Assembly (NCBI GenBank): GCA_016463775.1
Contig: JAEMQQ010000016.1
Location: forward strand, 1 to 34,554
Length of the DNA: 34,554 nt
Direction: 5' to 3'
Source of the DNA: Ilumatobacteraceae bacterium
Lineage (GTDB): Bacteria > Actinomycetota > Acidimicrobiia > Acidimicrobiales > Ilumatobacteraceae
In this document: piece by piece, positions 23,250-31,591 of the stretch
Layout: the number at the start of each line of letters is the position of its first letter
Numbering within the stretch: the first letter of the stretch is position 1
The notes under the pieces: generated by a model
Told to the model about the DNA's origin: nothing
Databases searched by the model: none
The model's input: only the letters and a program-made list of their open reading frames with translations
Position numbers and translations under genes: made by a program

Positions 23250-24218
23250 TTAGCGCTGTGGTGGCTTTGGTCGTTTCGGTGGAGTGCTTGCCCCGGGTGT
23301 CGAGGGGCGGACTTGCGTGGCTGGTTTGTTCTTTGGTGGGGTCACGCGTTTGCTCGTAAAGTCCTCGTTTTTGCCTGATTTTTCGGCCTTTTTCGGTTTC
23401 TTGGCATCGGCATCGCTGATCTCGCGAGCCTGGGCACTAGCAGCTTGGGCTTTGCGACCAATCGACTCGTCACCGCCGTAAAAACGTTTGGTGATGTACG
23501 CCTGCTGACCAATGCGCACCAATGCCTGCACGAAGTAGTACACGATCAACCCGGTTGGCAGGAATACCTGGAACACCGCGAATGCAACTGGCAGATACTG
23601 CATCAATTTTTGTTGCGTCGCCGACATCGTCGGGCTCACGGAGCGCGAGGCCACCATGCGTTGCTGCACGAGGTACAACAACGCCAATGCAACGACGAGC
23701 CCGGCATAGATGAGCCCGCGCGCGAAGTCGTCACGAATCACCTCAATCGGTTGCACGGCAAGATCGATACCAAACGATTTCATTTCGTTCTTCCCGACGA
23801 GCGATTGATACATCTCGGAGGATTCCGCGAGATTTTTCGGGGCGAATCCAGCATCGGGTTGTGGGCGGTAGGTGAGCCCCGTCAGGAGGCGAAACATGAG
23901 CAGGAACACCGGCATCTGCGCCAAAAGCGGCAGGCACGACGCGAGCGGGTTGACCTTGTGGCCCTGGTAGAGCTTCATCATTGCCTCATTGAGGCCTTGG
24001 CGATCACCTTTGTGCTCGATTTGCAATTTGCGCAGCTCGGGCTGCAAACGCTGCATTTCCAACATGCCTCGGGTGCTCTTTAGGGTCAGCGGCGTGATGA
24101 CCGCCATGACGACGATGGCCATGGAACCAATGGCAACCGAATAGTCGTTGCTCCACGAGTAGATCCAGGCGATGAGCCAGCCGACGCCTGCAAAGATCGG
24201 ATTGAGCCAATCAAACAT
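23250..24218 (-). CDS. yidC: Membrane protein insertase YidC
   Basis: This 322-residue insertase of the Oxa1/YidC family lacks the large periplasmic domain of E. coli YidC. Hydrophobic segments include FAGVGWLIAWIYS, IGSMAIVVMAVITPLTLK, CLPLLAQMPVFLLMFRLL, GLIYAGLVVALALLYLVQ and LPVAFAVFQVFLPTGLIVYYFVQALVRIGQQAY. The cytoplasmic loop has MQRLQPELRKLQIEHKGDRQGLNEAMMKLY. The last ~70 residues are Lys/Ala/Pro-rich, as in many actinobacterial YidC proteins, and probably bind ribosomes. ATG 24218 lies inside yidD (8-nt overlap) and is preceded by GAGGAAG. It inserts membrane proteins alone or with SecYEG. Confidence 0.96.
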   Translation of the reverse strand: MFDWLNPIFAGVGWLIAWIYSWSNDYSVAIGSMAIVVMAVITPLTLKSTRGMLEMQRLQPELRKLQIEHKGDRQGLNEAMMKLYQGHKVNPLASCLPLLAQMPVFLLMFRLLTGLTYRPQPDAGFAPKNLAESSEMYQSLVGKNEMKSFGIDLAVQPIEVIRDDFARGLIYAGLVVALALLYLVQQRMVASRSVSPTMSATQQKLMQYLPVAFAVFQVFLPTGLIVYYFVQALVRIGQQAYITKRFYGGDESIGRKAQAASAQAREISDADAKKPKKAEKSGKNEDFTSKRVTPPKNKPATQVRPSTPGASTPPKRPKPPQR

Positions 24219-24525
24219 TGGGCTTCCTCACACACGAGCATTCAGGGACTGGGTCATAACCCGACGGCCCGAACGGCCGGCAACGACTGAGCCGACGCAC
24301 GGTGAGCCAGCCGCCCCGACGGGCGCCGTGGTTGGTGATTGCCTCGTGGGCATACACCGAACACGACGGGAAAAATCGGCACGGGGAGACGGCGTGCTCA
24401 CGTTGATGCTGGTACCACTCGATCATCTGCACCATCACGCGCTGGATGCCCGAGGGGACCATTGGCACCGTCGGAGCCGCCCCCATGCTGGGGATAACTT
24501 CCGAGTGAGCTGTGACGATGGTCAC
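24211..24525 (-). CDS. yidD: Membrane protein insertion efficiency factor YidD
   Basis: This 104-residue protein contains the full YidD core: IQRVMVQMIEWYQHQ, then CRFFPSCSVYAHEAITNHG, and GGWLTVRRLSRCRPFGPSGYDPVP, with the three conserved cysteines. GTG 24525 overlaps the rnpA stop (GTGA) and gives about 26 residues before the core; the core usually starts near the N-terminus, so a downstream start such as the ATG at residue 22 is possible. YidD is a small peripheral membrane protein thought to help YidC. The operon order rpmH-rnpA-yidD-yidC-jag is conserved and all junctions here except yidC-jag overlap. Confidence 0.93.
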   Translation of the reverse strand: MTIVTAHSEVIPSMGAAPTVPMVPSGIQRVMVQMIEWYQHQREHAVSPCRFFPSCSVYAHEAITNHGARRGGWLTVRRLSRCRPFGPSGYDPVPECSCVRKPNV

Positions 24526-24893
24526 AGTGCTGCTCCATGGGTCGGGGTCGTTTGCGCACTGGGCTTGGCTGCCCGCTCGACTGCTCGTGGTAGGGCGACG
24601 TCCAGCGATATCCCCAGTTGTCCCCAGCTGTTGTCCACAGGTGCCTGGTCAAAGCCAACCAAATAGAACCCACTCGGCAGCTGTGGTGAGCGTTCGCGCA
24701 TGAGTTCGCGGGCCTGACGACGAAGCCGGTTACGCACGACTGCTGACCCGATTCGCTTCGGTGTCGAAAACGCGACACACACCCCGTCGGCGGTGGGGTC
24801 AAGCACGACGCGTACCGACAGCGAACCGTCGCGAGACGGCCGAATACCCTGAAAACGGGCGAAACCGAGGCGTCGAGAAATGCGGTGGATCAC
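24522..24893 (-). CDS. rnpA: Ribonuclease P protein component
   Basis: This 123-residue protein subunit of RNase P matures the 5' ends of tRNAs. It has the N-terminal aromatic-binding segment [17 protein letters not shown], the strand [31 protein letters not shown] that carries the RNR signature, and [12 protein letters not shown] at the C-terminus. GTG 24893 overlaps the rpmH stop (GTGA), implying coupling. The codons for the segment near residue 85-95 contain three DnaA-box-like 9-mers, one of them a perfect TTGTCCACA (24631-24639). The RNase P RNA gene is not in the window. Confidence 0.95.
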   Translation of the reverse strand: MIHRISRRLGFARFQGIRPSRDGSLSVRVVLDPTADGVCVAFSTPKRIGSAVVRNRLRRQARELMRERSPQLPSGFYLVGFDQAPVDNSWGQLGISLDVALPRAVERAAKPSAQTTPTHGAAL

Positions 24894-25024
24894 GCCGACA
24901 AACGGGCGCGACCCTTGGAGCGTCGCGACTTCAAGATGGCTCGACCAGACCTGGTCTTCATTCGCTTGCGAAAACCATGTTTTTTTGCACGACGACGCTT
25001 ACTGGGTTGAAATGTACGTTTCAC
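24890..25024 (-). CDS. rpmH: 50S ribosomal protein L34
   Basis: This 44-residue protein has the invariant L34 sequence: start [20 protein letters not shown] (initiated with Met at GTG 25024), then [20 protein letters not shown], ending RLSA. The length is normal. AGGAG lies at good spacing upstream. Its stop overlaps the rnpA start. A promoter with 17-bp spacing is located about 50 bp upstream. L34 is a basic component of the large subunit, and its gene starts the conserved leftward operon next to dnaA. Confidence 0.98.
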   Translation of the reverse strand: MKRTFQPSKRRRAKKHGFRKRMKTRSGRAILKSRRSKGRARLSA

Positions 25025-25072
25025 GCCTCTCTCCTGACGTCACTTTCAAGGCATTCGGAAGCAACTCCCTTC

Positions 25073-25101
25073 AGGCTAGGGCAGCGATAGAACGCTCACA
25101 A
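25073..25101 (-). promoter_or_regulatory. rpmH promoter
   Basis: On the minus strand, TTGTGA (25101-25096), a 17-bp spacer and TAGCCT (25078-25073) form a good sigma-70-like promoter about 48 bp before rpmH. Unlike most TANNNT sites in this window it has both a -35 element and a leader with a Shine-Dalgarno sequence. Confidence 0.65.
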
Positions 25102-25167
25102 CGCGGAACCGGCAAACGGGCGAACTTGTTTGTACGTGCATAAACCCCCATCGTGTTATTCGTCATT

Positions 25168-25195
25168 TTGACCCCTGTGGAAAACGTGCTACTTT
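25168..25195 (+). promoter_or_regulatory. dnaA promoter containing a DnaA box
   Basis: TTGACC (25168-25173), a 16-bp spacer and TACTTT (25190-25195) form the likely dnaA promoter, with a ~100-nt leader. The spacer holds TGTGGAAAA (25176-25184), the reverse strand of a one-mismatch DnaA box, consistent with autoregulation by DnaA. Confidence 0.65.
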
Positions 25196-25256
25196 CCCTC
25201 ACCCCACCCGAGCGGGCCATACCGAAACACGACATCTGAAAGTTACACGACTGGGA

Positions 25257-25288
25257 TTCTCCACACCATGTGGGATTCCTGTGGATGA
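25257..25288. promoter_or_regulatory. DnaA-box-like sites in the dnaA leader
   Basis: TTCTCCACA (25257-25265) and, on the other strand, TCATCCACA (25288-25280) are each one or two changes from TTATCCACA. They flank CCACA-CCA-TGTGG (25261-25273). GGGATTC is repeated directly 21 bp apart around them. The second site ends 12 bp before the dnaA ATG. Confidence 0.5.
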
Positions 25289-25300
25289 AAGAGGAACCAC

Positions 25301-26716
25301 ATGAGCGCAACGATCAACGACACGACGCCGGACAATCCGAACGCGTTGTGGGAACGTGCCGCTGCAGTGTTGCGCGCCCAAGTGTCAGAAGCCGTCTGGT
25401 TCTCGACTTTCAGCGACATCGTCGTAGAGCATGAGCCCACCAAGGTTGGTGGCACGATGAGCCTCAAGTTGCATGTGCCGAATGCATTCGTGCGTGACCG
25501 GGTGATGACTCGCTACATGTCGCTCGTGCGTGATGCGCTGAACGAAGCAGGTGGGGCAGCCCATAATCTGACCGTCGGCATCCGCACGCTGCCAGCAGCA
25601 CCAGCCGAACCCATTGCGACTAACGACTCGTCGCTCATTGCGCCAACCACCAACCCGCCACCGGTCCCGACCCGCACGGGTCGGGGTGCTGCAGTTGGTC
25701 TCAACCCCCGCTACACCTTTGACACCTTCGTGAGAGGTGCTTCCAACCAGTTTGCGCTCGCCGCCGCGCAACGTGTGGCTGAAACACCTGGGCGTTCCTA
25801 CAACCCGCTCTTCATTTATGGCTCGGCTGGTCTCGGTAAAACCCATCTGCTCCACGCCATCGGTTCGTACGTGCATGAGCACTACCCGAATTACGAGGTG
25901 CGTTATGTGTCGTCAGAAACGTTCCTCAACGAATACGTCGACGGAATTCGCAACAACACCATCAGTGCATTCAAACGCCGCTATCGCGAAGTTGACGTCT
26001 TGTTGGTGGATGACATCCAATTCATCGAGGGCAAAGAAGGCCTGCAGGAAGAGTTCTTCCACACCTTCAACTCCCTGCACGGCTCGAACAAGCAAATAGT
26101 CATCTCGAGTGACCGCGTCCCAGACGCCATCCCGACACTCGAAGACCGGCTGCGCGGGCGTTTCCGTTGGGGTCTCATCACCGATATCCAGCCACCCGAT
26201 GTTGAAACCCGCCTCGCGATCCTGCGCAACAAAGCTGAGCGTGAACAGCTTGATGCTGCGCCAGATGTGCTCGAATTCATTGCCTCAAGCGTGACCACCA
26301 ACATTCGCGAACTCGAAGGTGCGTTGGTGCGTGTGGCGGCGTACGCATCGCTCAACCGCACGCGTATTGACGTGGATTTGGCCCGCCAATTGCTCGTCGA
26401 CCTGGTGACCCGTCGTGTCGGCAAACAACGGTCATCCGAGCAGTTACTGAACGAAATTTGTGAATACCTCGGGGTGAGTGTCGAAGCGATTTGCGGTCGC
26501 AGCCGGCAACGGCCGCTCGTGACGGCCCGCCAGACCGCCATGTACGTCGTACGTGAACTCACCGATCTGTCATATCCGGCGATCGCCCGCTTGTTCGGCG
26601 GACGCGACCACACCACGGTGATTCATGCCGTCGAAAAGACCCAGCATGTGATGAAGGATCGCCAGATGGTGTTCGATCAGGTCAATGAACTGCTGCGCAT
26701 GTTCAAGATTTCATGA
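25301..26716 (+). CDS. dnaA: Chromosomal replication initiator DnaA
   Basis: This 471-residue AAA+ initiator binds DnaA boxes and opens the origin. Domain I (LWERAAAVLRAQVSEAVWF, residues 16-34) mediates self-association and helicase contact. A proline-rich domain II (about 95-135) follows. Domain III has RYTFDTFVRGASNQFA, Walker A GSAGLGKT (174-181), Walker B VLLVDDIQF (233-241) and sensor regions. Domain IV carries VCEAICGRSRQRP-type text and the box-binding motif GRDHTTVIHAVEKTQ. ATG 25301 has AGAGG 7 nt upstream. Domain II is shorter than in Streptomyces. The gene is flanked by DnaA-box sites on both sides. Confidence 0.99.
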   Translation: MSATINDTTPDNPNALWERAAAVLRAQVSEAVWFSTFSDIVVEHEPTKVGGTMSLKLHVPNAFVRDRVMTRYMSLVRDALNEAGGAAHNLTVGIRTLPAAPAEPIATNDSSLIAPTTNPPPVPTRTGRGAAVGLNPRYTFDTFVRGASNQFALAAAQRVAETPGRSYNPLFIYGSAGLGKTHLLHAIGSYVHEHYPNYEVRYVSSETFLNEYVDGIRNNTISAFKRRYREVDVLLVDDIQFIEGKEGLQEEFFHTFNSLHGSNKQIVISSDRVPDAIPTLEDRLRGRFRWGLITDIQPPDVETRLAILRNKAEREQLDAAPDVLEFIASSVTTNIRELEGALVRVAAYASLNRTRIDVDLARQLLVDLVTRRVGKQRSSEQLLNEICEYLGVSVEAICGRSRQRPLVTARQTAMYVVRELTDLSYPAIARLFGGRDHTTVIHAVEKTQHVMKDRQMVFDQVNELLRMFKIS

Positions 26717-26969
26717 CACTCGCCGGCCTTGTGCATATGGCGTGGATGACGTGTGTTCAAACTGTTCATAACCCCAGAGTTGTCCAGAGCGCTCGAACTA
26801 CACACCTGCAAGGTGTGCGGAGCCGAGCACTCCCTGTGCACGCTGCACCACTTGTCTACGCTGGGGCACGACACCTTTATCCACAATCCACAGCACTTAT
26901 TACTATTACCAACCTTTATACGCCCGACCGTTGTAAGTACTCCGCCACCCACACAGCAAGGCACCAGTC
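26717..26969. other. oriC: Probable oriC (dnaA-dnaN intergenic region)
   Basis: This 253-bp gap has no gene and sits where oriC lies in Streptomyces and Mycobacterium. It holds TTGTCCAGA (26780-26788, one mismatch), an inverted repeat CACACCT-GCA-AGGTGTG (26801-26817), a perfect DnaA box TTATCCACA (26877-26885) and an overlapping degenerate copy CAATCCACA (26884-26892). After a 4-nt spacer come four triplets TTA TTA CTA TTA (26897-26908). Read on the lower strand they are 3'-AAT-AAT-GAT-AAT-5', matching the DnaA-trio consensus 3'-(G/A)AT-5', in the correct order relative to the box. The AT-rich stretch extends to about 26921. Only one perfect box is present, so further boxes may lie upstream of dnaA. 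Confidence 0.75.
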
Positions 26970-28064
26970 ATGAAATTTCGTGTTGAACGAGAAGAATTCA
27001 ACGAGGCCCTGGGCGATGTGACTCGCCTGGCAACCTCCCGTACCAGTGCGATGCCGGCATTGGCGGGTGTCGAGCTTGCAGTGTCGGGCGAGACGCTCAC
27101 CATGTCGTGCACCGACAAAGAAATTTCCATCCAAGCGACACTCACCGTTGGCGGGCAAAAAGACGGCGTTGCTGTGCCAAGCGCCCGGGTGCTCACCGAT
27201 TTGGTGCGTGGCCTGCCCGACGGCAAAGTTCAAGTAGCCATCGAAGGCGAAGCACTCGTGGTGGAAGCTGCCCGCAACCGCTCGTCGGTGATGTGTTATT
27301 CAGCTACCGATTTCCCGAAGATCATCCATGCCAGCGCCGCCGAAGGCACAGTGTCGGCCCCCGTCTTCGGCGAAGCGTTGCGCCAGGTGGTGCGCGCCGC
27401 CAGTTCCGACTTGAGTCGTCTCGCCTTGACCGGGGTGTTGATCAGCAACCAAGCAGAAGGCCTGACCTTCGTGGCCACCGACAGCTACCGCCTGGCAGTG
27501 CGCCAGATCGCCGGCACGTCGCTTGCTGGCGAAAGCACGGTCATCATTCCGGCGCGGGCACTTGGTGAATTGTTGCGGCTCGTCAAAGATCATGACACCA
27601 TGTCGTACCGATTGGCAGCCGACCGGGCGACGTTCAGTGTGGGCAACACCACGTTGTCGACGTCGCTGTTGGCCGTGCAGTTCCCCAACTACAAACAACT
27701 GATTCAGCCGTCGTACCCGAACAAACTGGGGGTCAACCGCGACGCGCTGCTCGATGCCGTTCGGCGTTCAAAAGTGTTCGCTCGTGACACGATCCCAGTG
27801 CGCCTCACGCAATCCAGTGGTTCGCTCAAGCTGTCGGTGCAAACCAACGACACCGGTGAGACCATCGAAGAACTCGACGCTGATTACAAGGGCCCCGACA
27901 TCACCATCGGATTCAACCCCGATTACTTGATGCAGGGCATCGAAGCCTGCAACGGCGAGACGATCACCGTTGAGTCAAGCGACCCGATCAAGCCAGCCGT
28001 GTTGCGTGGCTCCACCAACGACGGGTACCTCTATTTGGTGATGCCGCAACGCCTCACGTCGTGA
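26970..28064 (+). CDS. dnaN: DNA polymerase III sliding clamp (beta subunit)
   Basis: This 364-residue clamp forms a ring dimer that tethers the replicative polymerase to DNA. Three repeated clamp domains are visible: MKFRVEREEFNEALGDVTRLA at the start, FGEALRQVVRAASSDLSRLALTGVLI near residue 130, and NRDALLDAVRRSKVFARD near 255. The C-terminus ends YLYLVMPQRLTS, close to the usual P-M-R/Q-L hydrophobic cleft ending. ATG 26970 has AAGG upstream. Its TGA overlaps the GTG start of recF, indicating coupling. Confidence 0.98.
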   Translation: MKFRVEREEFNEALGDVTRLATSRTSAMPALAGVELAVSGETLTMSCTDKEISIQATLTVGGQKDGVAVPSARVLTDLVRGLPDGKVQVAIEGEALVVEAARNRSSVMCYSATDFPKIIHASAAEGTVSAPVFGEALRQVVRAASSDLSRLALTGVLISNQAEGLTFVATDSYRLAVRQIAGTSLAGESTVIIPARALGELLRLVKDHDTMSYRLAADRATFSVGNTTLSTSLLAVQFPNYKQLIQPSYPNKLGVNRDALLDAVRRSKVFARDTIPVRLTQSSGSLKLSVQTNDTGETIEELDADYKGPDITIGFNPDYLMQGIEACNGETITVESSDPIKPAVLRGSTNDGYLYLVMPQRLTS

Positions 28065-29170
28065 TCGTTCGCTCGCTGCAGCTCGCTGATTTTCGTAACT
28101 ACTCCACATTGCAACTCGATCTCGGTGCGGGCGTCCACGCGCTGATCGGTGACAACGCCCAAGGCAAGACCAACCTGGTGGAGGCACTCGTAGTGCTGTC
28201 CACCATGAAGTCATTCCGCGGAGTGCCCAACGAGGCGGTGGTCGGGAAGGGAGCGACACGGGCCATTTTGCGCGCCGATATCTCTCATGACGACGCGCGA
28301 GAATTTTTGGTTGAAATTGAATTTAAGTCGACTGGTCGCTCGGTGGCCCAGGTGAACCGCAAACGTGTCACGCGCACGCGTGACCTGCTCGGTGTCCTGC
28401 GCACGACGGTATTCATGCCTGATGACCGCGACCTCGTGCAGGGTGGGGCAGTCGAGCGTCGTGCGCTGCTCGACGACGCGGTGGTGGCGCTTGAGCCATC
28501 ACGCCACGATCTGGTGAGCGAGCTCGAGCGGGTGTTGCGCCAGCGCAACGCGCTGTTGAAAGACGCCGGGTACCGGGCGACAGCGTCGGTACTGTCGGCG
28601 CTCGATGCGTGGGACGAAAAACTCGCCACGGTCGGCGATGAAGTCGGGCTGGCGCGTGCCGAACTCGTCGCCCAGATGGTGCCGTTCGTGCAGTCGTCGT
28701 ACAGCGCGTTGGCTGGCGATGAGCGCACCGTGAACATCGCCTACGAAGCACCATGGCGTAGTGGTGGTCTTGCAGCGGCGCTCGTCGCGGCGCGCGAAGA
28801 TGATCTACGCCGTGGAACCACCACCGTCGGGCCACACCGCGACGACCTCGTGGTCAGGCTCGACGATCTTGCGTCGCGCACCCAGGGCTCACACGGTGAA
28901 CAACACTCACTCGGTATCGCCTTGCGCATGGCCGTGCACCAAGTCGTCACCCAGCGATGGGGTAGCCCACCGGTGGTCGTGCTTGATGACGTGCTGTCGG
29001 CCCTCGACAACAAGCGGGCAGCGGCAGTCTTCGAACGCCTACTCGCCACGTTGCCGTATCAACAAGTGTTGGTTACGAGTGCCCATCCGTTGCCCCCGTC
29101 ACCGCGCATCACCCACTGGTTACATGTAGAGGCCGGAACGATCACCCCCGTCACACAGGTCCAACGATGA
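28061..29170 (+). CDS. recF: DNA replication and repair protein RecF
   Basis: This 369-residue SMC-like ATPase loads RecA onto gapped single-stranded DNA with RecO and RecR. It begins LQLADFRNYSTLQLDL, then Walker A GDNAQGKT (30-37). The central arm contains SGLDAWDEKLA-type text and a GTTTVGPHRDDL motif, followed by the ABC signature QHSLGIALRMAV and Walker B VVVLDDVLSALD. The start is GTG 28061, overlapping the dnaN stop, and the stop overlaps the next gene (ATGA). It is therefore translated as part of a tightly coupled dnaN-recF-dciA unit. Confidence 0.97.
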   Translation: MIVRSLQLADFRNYSTLQLDLGAGVHALIGDNAQGKTNLVEALVVLSTMKSFRGVPNEAVVGKGATRAILRADISHDDAREFLVEIEFKSTGRSVAQVNRKRVTRTRDLLGVLRTTVFMPDDRDLVQGGAVERRALLDDAVVALEPSRHDLVSELERVLRQRNALLKDAGYRATASVLSALDAWDEKLATVGDEVGLARAELVAQMVPFVQSSYSALAGDERTVNIAYEAPWRSGGLAAALVAAREDDLRRGTTTVGPHRDDLVVRLDDLASRTQGSHGEQHSLGIALRMAVHQVVTQRWGSPPVVVLDDVLSALDNKRAAAVFERLLATLPYQQVLVTSAHPLPPSPRITHWLHVEAGTITPVTQVQR

Positions 29171-29484
29171 ACCCCAATTCCCCCGACCACCTACCACCAT
29201 CGGTCACCCTGCAAGGCCAACTCACACGTCTCCTGGCGTCGCTCGGCTCCGATGACGCAGAAAGTGTGAAGGGTGTTTTTGGCGCATGGAACGAACTGGT
29301 CGGCGAGACGGTGGCAGCCCACGTGCAACCCGTGAAACTCGACCACGCCACACTCATCGTCGAGGTTGACGACCCGCACTGGGCGACTGAAATGCGCTTC
29401 CTTTCACCTGCGTTGTGCGCAAAAATATCGCAACTCACGACGACGCCCGTCACGTCACTTGAAGTGCGGGTAAAACGCCGATAA
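29167..29484 (+). CDS. dciA: DciA-family (DUF721) helicase-loading protein
   Basis: This 105-residue protein has the DUF721 core: VFGAWNELVGETVAAHVQPVKLDHATLIVEVDDPHWATEMRFLSPALCAKI. The conserved W-x-E/Vx-VG, H-x-P and L-x-V-x-x-x-x-W pattern is that of DciA. DciA is the ancestral helicase operator that helps load DnaB in bacteria without DnaC or DnaI. In actinobacteria it sits between recF and gyrB (Rv0004), as here. It overlaps the recF stop by ATGA. A dnaB gene is at 7594-8970; neither dnaC nor dnaI is visible in the window. Confidence 0.88.
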   Translation: MNPNSPDHLPPSVTLQGQLTRLLASLGSDDAESVKGVFGAWNELVGETVAAHVQPVKLDHATLIVEVDDPHWATEMRFLSPALCAKISQLTTTPVTSLEVRVKRR

Positions 29485-29534
29485 ATACGGCCCGTTTCGA
29501 CGTTTGGTTACCCGATTTCAACCCCGTAAAAAGG

Positions 29535-29540
29535 TAGAAT
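29535..29540 (+). promoter_or_regulatory. Possible -10 (TAGAAT) for gyrB
   Basis: TAGAAT in the 116-bp dciA-gyrB gap matches the actinobacterial -10 consensus. No convincing -35 is seen 16-18 bp upstream. The leader would be about 55 nt and contains GGGAG before the gyrB ATG. Confidence 0.4.
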
Positions 29541-29600
29541 AATGAGGCTCTTTATGTACCAATTTCACTCCCTGAACGAACCCCGCAGCGGGAGTATCTG

Positions 29601-31580
29601 ATGTCGCCAAACACACCCAGTGACGCCACCGAAGGCACCATGCGCAAAGGTTCGGCAAGTTACGGCGCCAAAGATATTCAGGTGTTGGAGGGTCTTGATC
29701 CGGTACGCAAACGTCCGGGCATGTACATCGGCTCGACTGGTTTGACCGGTTTGCATCACCTCGTGTGGGAGGTGGTCGACAACTCCGTTGACGAGGCAAT
29801 GGCCGGGTTCTGCAACAAAATCACCGTCACGTTGCACAAGGACGGTTCGTGCGAAGTGGTGGACAACGGTCGCGGCATTCCTGTTGACCCGTACCCGTCA
29901 GGCCCGCACAAAGGTAAGAGCGCACTCGAAGTGGTGCTCACCGTGTTGCACGCCGGCGGCAAGTTCGGTGGTGAGGGCTACAAGGTGTCGGGTGGCTTGC
30001 ACGGCGTTGGTGTGAGCGTCGTCAATGCATTGTCGGCGCGCGTCGTGGCCGAAGTGCACCGTGGTGGCACGCACTTCCGTCAGGAGTTCGTCAACGGTGG
30101 CAAGCCGAAGGGCAAACTGCAAAAAGTCGGAACATCACCAGCCAAGTCGGCGAGCGGCACGTCGATTTGTTTTTGGCCCGACCCGGAAATTTTCCAGGCC
30201 GAAGGTACCGAATTCGTCGCGCGCACGGTGACCGAACGTCTGCAGACGATTGCCTTCCTCAACAGGAACCTGGAGGTGGCGTTCGTCGACGAGCGGGGCG
30301 AGACACCACACAAGGTCAGTTTTCAATACAAGGGTGGCATCGTCGATTTCGTGAAGCACCTCAACCAGTCACGGGAGGCGTTGTTCACCAAGGTTGGCCA
30401 TTACGAGGCGAGCGAAGACGACCAAACCGTCGATATTGCGCTGCAATGGAACACCGGGTACTACGAGGGAATTTACGGTTATGCCAACGGCATTTCCACC
30501 GTCGAGGGCGGCATGCACGTGGAGGGGTTCAAAACGGCGCTCACTTCGGTGGTCAACAAGTACGCCCGTGCCGCCGGCACGTTGAAGGAAAAAGACGAGA
30601 ACCTGCTCGGCGAAGACATCCGTGAGGGTCTCACCGCGGTCATTTCCGTGAAGTTGCGTGAACCACAATTCGAGGGCCAAACCAAGGCCAAGCTCGGCAA
30701 CGTGTCGATGCGTTCTTTCGTGCAGAAAGAAACCAACACCAAACTCGAAGAGTGGTTGCAGGAAAACCCTACCGAGGCCAACCGTGTGGTGAAAAAAGCG
30801 GTGGCGGCGGCACAGGCACGAATCGCCGCCAAGAACGCGCGCAACGCCATTCGTCGTAAGACTGCGCTCTCCGGGGCGGGAATGCCCGACAAGCTGAAAG
30901 ACTGCGGAAGTGGTGACCCAGCCGAGAGTGAAATTTTCATCGTCGAGGGTGATTCGGCTGGTGGCACGGCGGTGGATGCGCGCGATCCCCGCACGCAGGC
31001 CATCCTCCCGATTCGCGGCAAGATTCTGAACGTAGAGCGGGCTCGGCTCGACAAAATGTTGAAGAACAACGAAATTCAGGCCCTCATCACTGCGATCGGC
31101 GGCGGTGTCGGCAACGACGAATTCAACGTCGAAAAAGCCCGGTACCACAAAGTGATCATCCTCGCTGACGCCGATGTCGATGGCAGCCACATCCGCACAC
31201 TGTTGCTCACGTTTTTCTATCGCCAGATGCGCCCGATGGTCGAAAGCGGCTACATCTACATCGCCCAACCGCCGTTGTTTTCCACCGAGATCGGCAAAGA
31301 AAAGACCTACCTCAAAGACGAAGCAGCCAAGGCTGCGTTTCTGAAGGAACACCCCAACCATAAAAAAGAATTCCAACGCCTGAAGGGTCTCGGCGAGATG
31401 GATTGGCAGGAACTCAAAGGCACGACGATGGGCGTCGACACCCGTACGCTGCTGCAAATCAACGTCGACGAAGCCGCCGAGGCAGAAAACATGATGAGCA
31501 CCCTCATGGGGGACGACGTCGAGGTTCGCAAGGAATTCATCACCAGCAACGCGCGCGACGTGCGCAACCTGGACTTCTAG
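29601..31580 (+). CDS. gyrB: DNA gyrase subunit B
   Basis: This 659-residue type II topoisomerase ATPase subunit lacks the large insert of E. coli GyrB. The GHKL ATPase has EVVDNSVDEAMAGF (E57, D60, N61), DNGRGIPV and GGLHGVGVSVVNALS. The transducer and the TOPRIM domain follow, with EGDSAGG from residue 449, DADVDGSHI from 523, and FFYRQMRPMVESGYIYIAQPPLF. ATG 29601 has GGGAG upstream. With GyrA it introduces negative supercoils and is the target of aminocoumarins. The stop is 11 nt before gyrA. Confidence 0.98.
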   Translation: MSPNTPSDATEGTMRKGSASYGAKDIQVLEGLDPVRKRPGMYIGSTGLTGLHHLVWEVVDNSVDEAMAGFCNKITVTLHKDGSCEVVDNGRGIPVDPYPSGPHKGKSALEVVLTVLHAGGKFGGEGYKVSGGLHGVGVSVVNALSARVVAEVHRGGTHFRQEFVNGGKPKGKLQKVGTSPAKSASGTSICFWPDPEIFQAEGTEFVARTVTERLQTIAFLNRNLEVAFVDERGETPHKVSFQYKGGIVDFVKHLNQSREALFTKVGHYEASEDDQTVDIALQWNTGYYEGIYGYANGISTVEGGMHVEGFKTALTSVVNKYARAAGTLKEKDENLLGEDIREGLTAVISVKLREPQFEGQTKAKLGNVSMRSFVQKETNTKLEEWLQENPTEANRVVKKAVAAAQARIAAKNARNAIRRKTALSGAGMPDKLKDCGSGDPAESEIFIVEGDSAGGTAVDARDPRTQAILPIRGKILNVERARLDKMLKNNEIQALITAIGGGVGNDEFNVEKARYHKVIILADADVDGSHIRTLLLTFFYRQMRPMVESGYIYIAQPPLFSTEIGKEKTYLKDEAAKAAFLKEHPNHKKEFQRLKGLGEMDWQELKGTTMGVDTRTLLQINVDEAAEAENMMSTLMGDDVEVRKEFITSNARDVRNLDF

Positions 31581-31591
31581 GGTCAACGACC

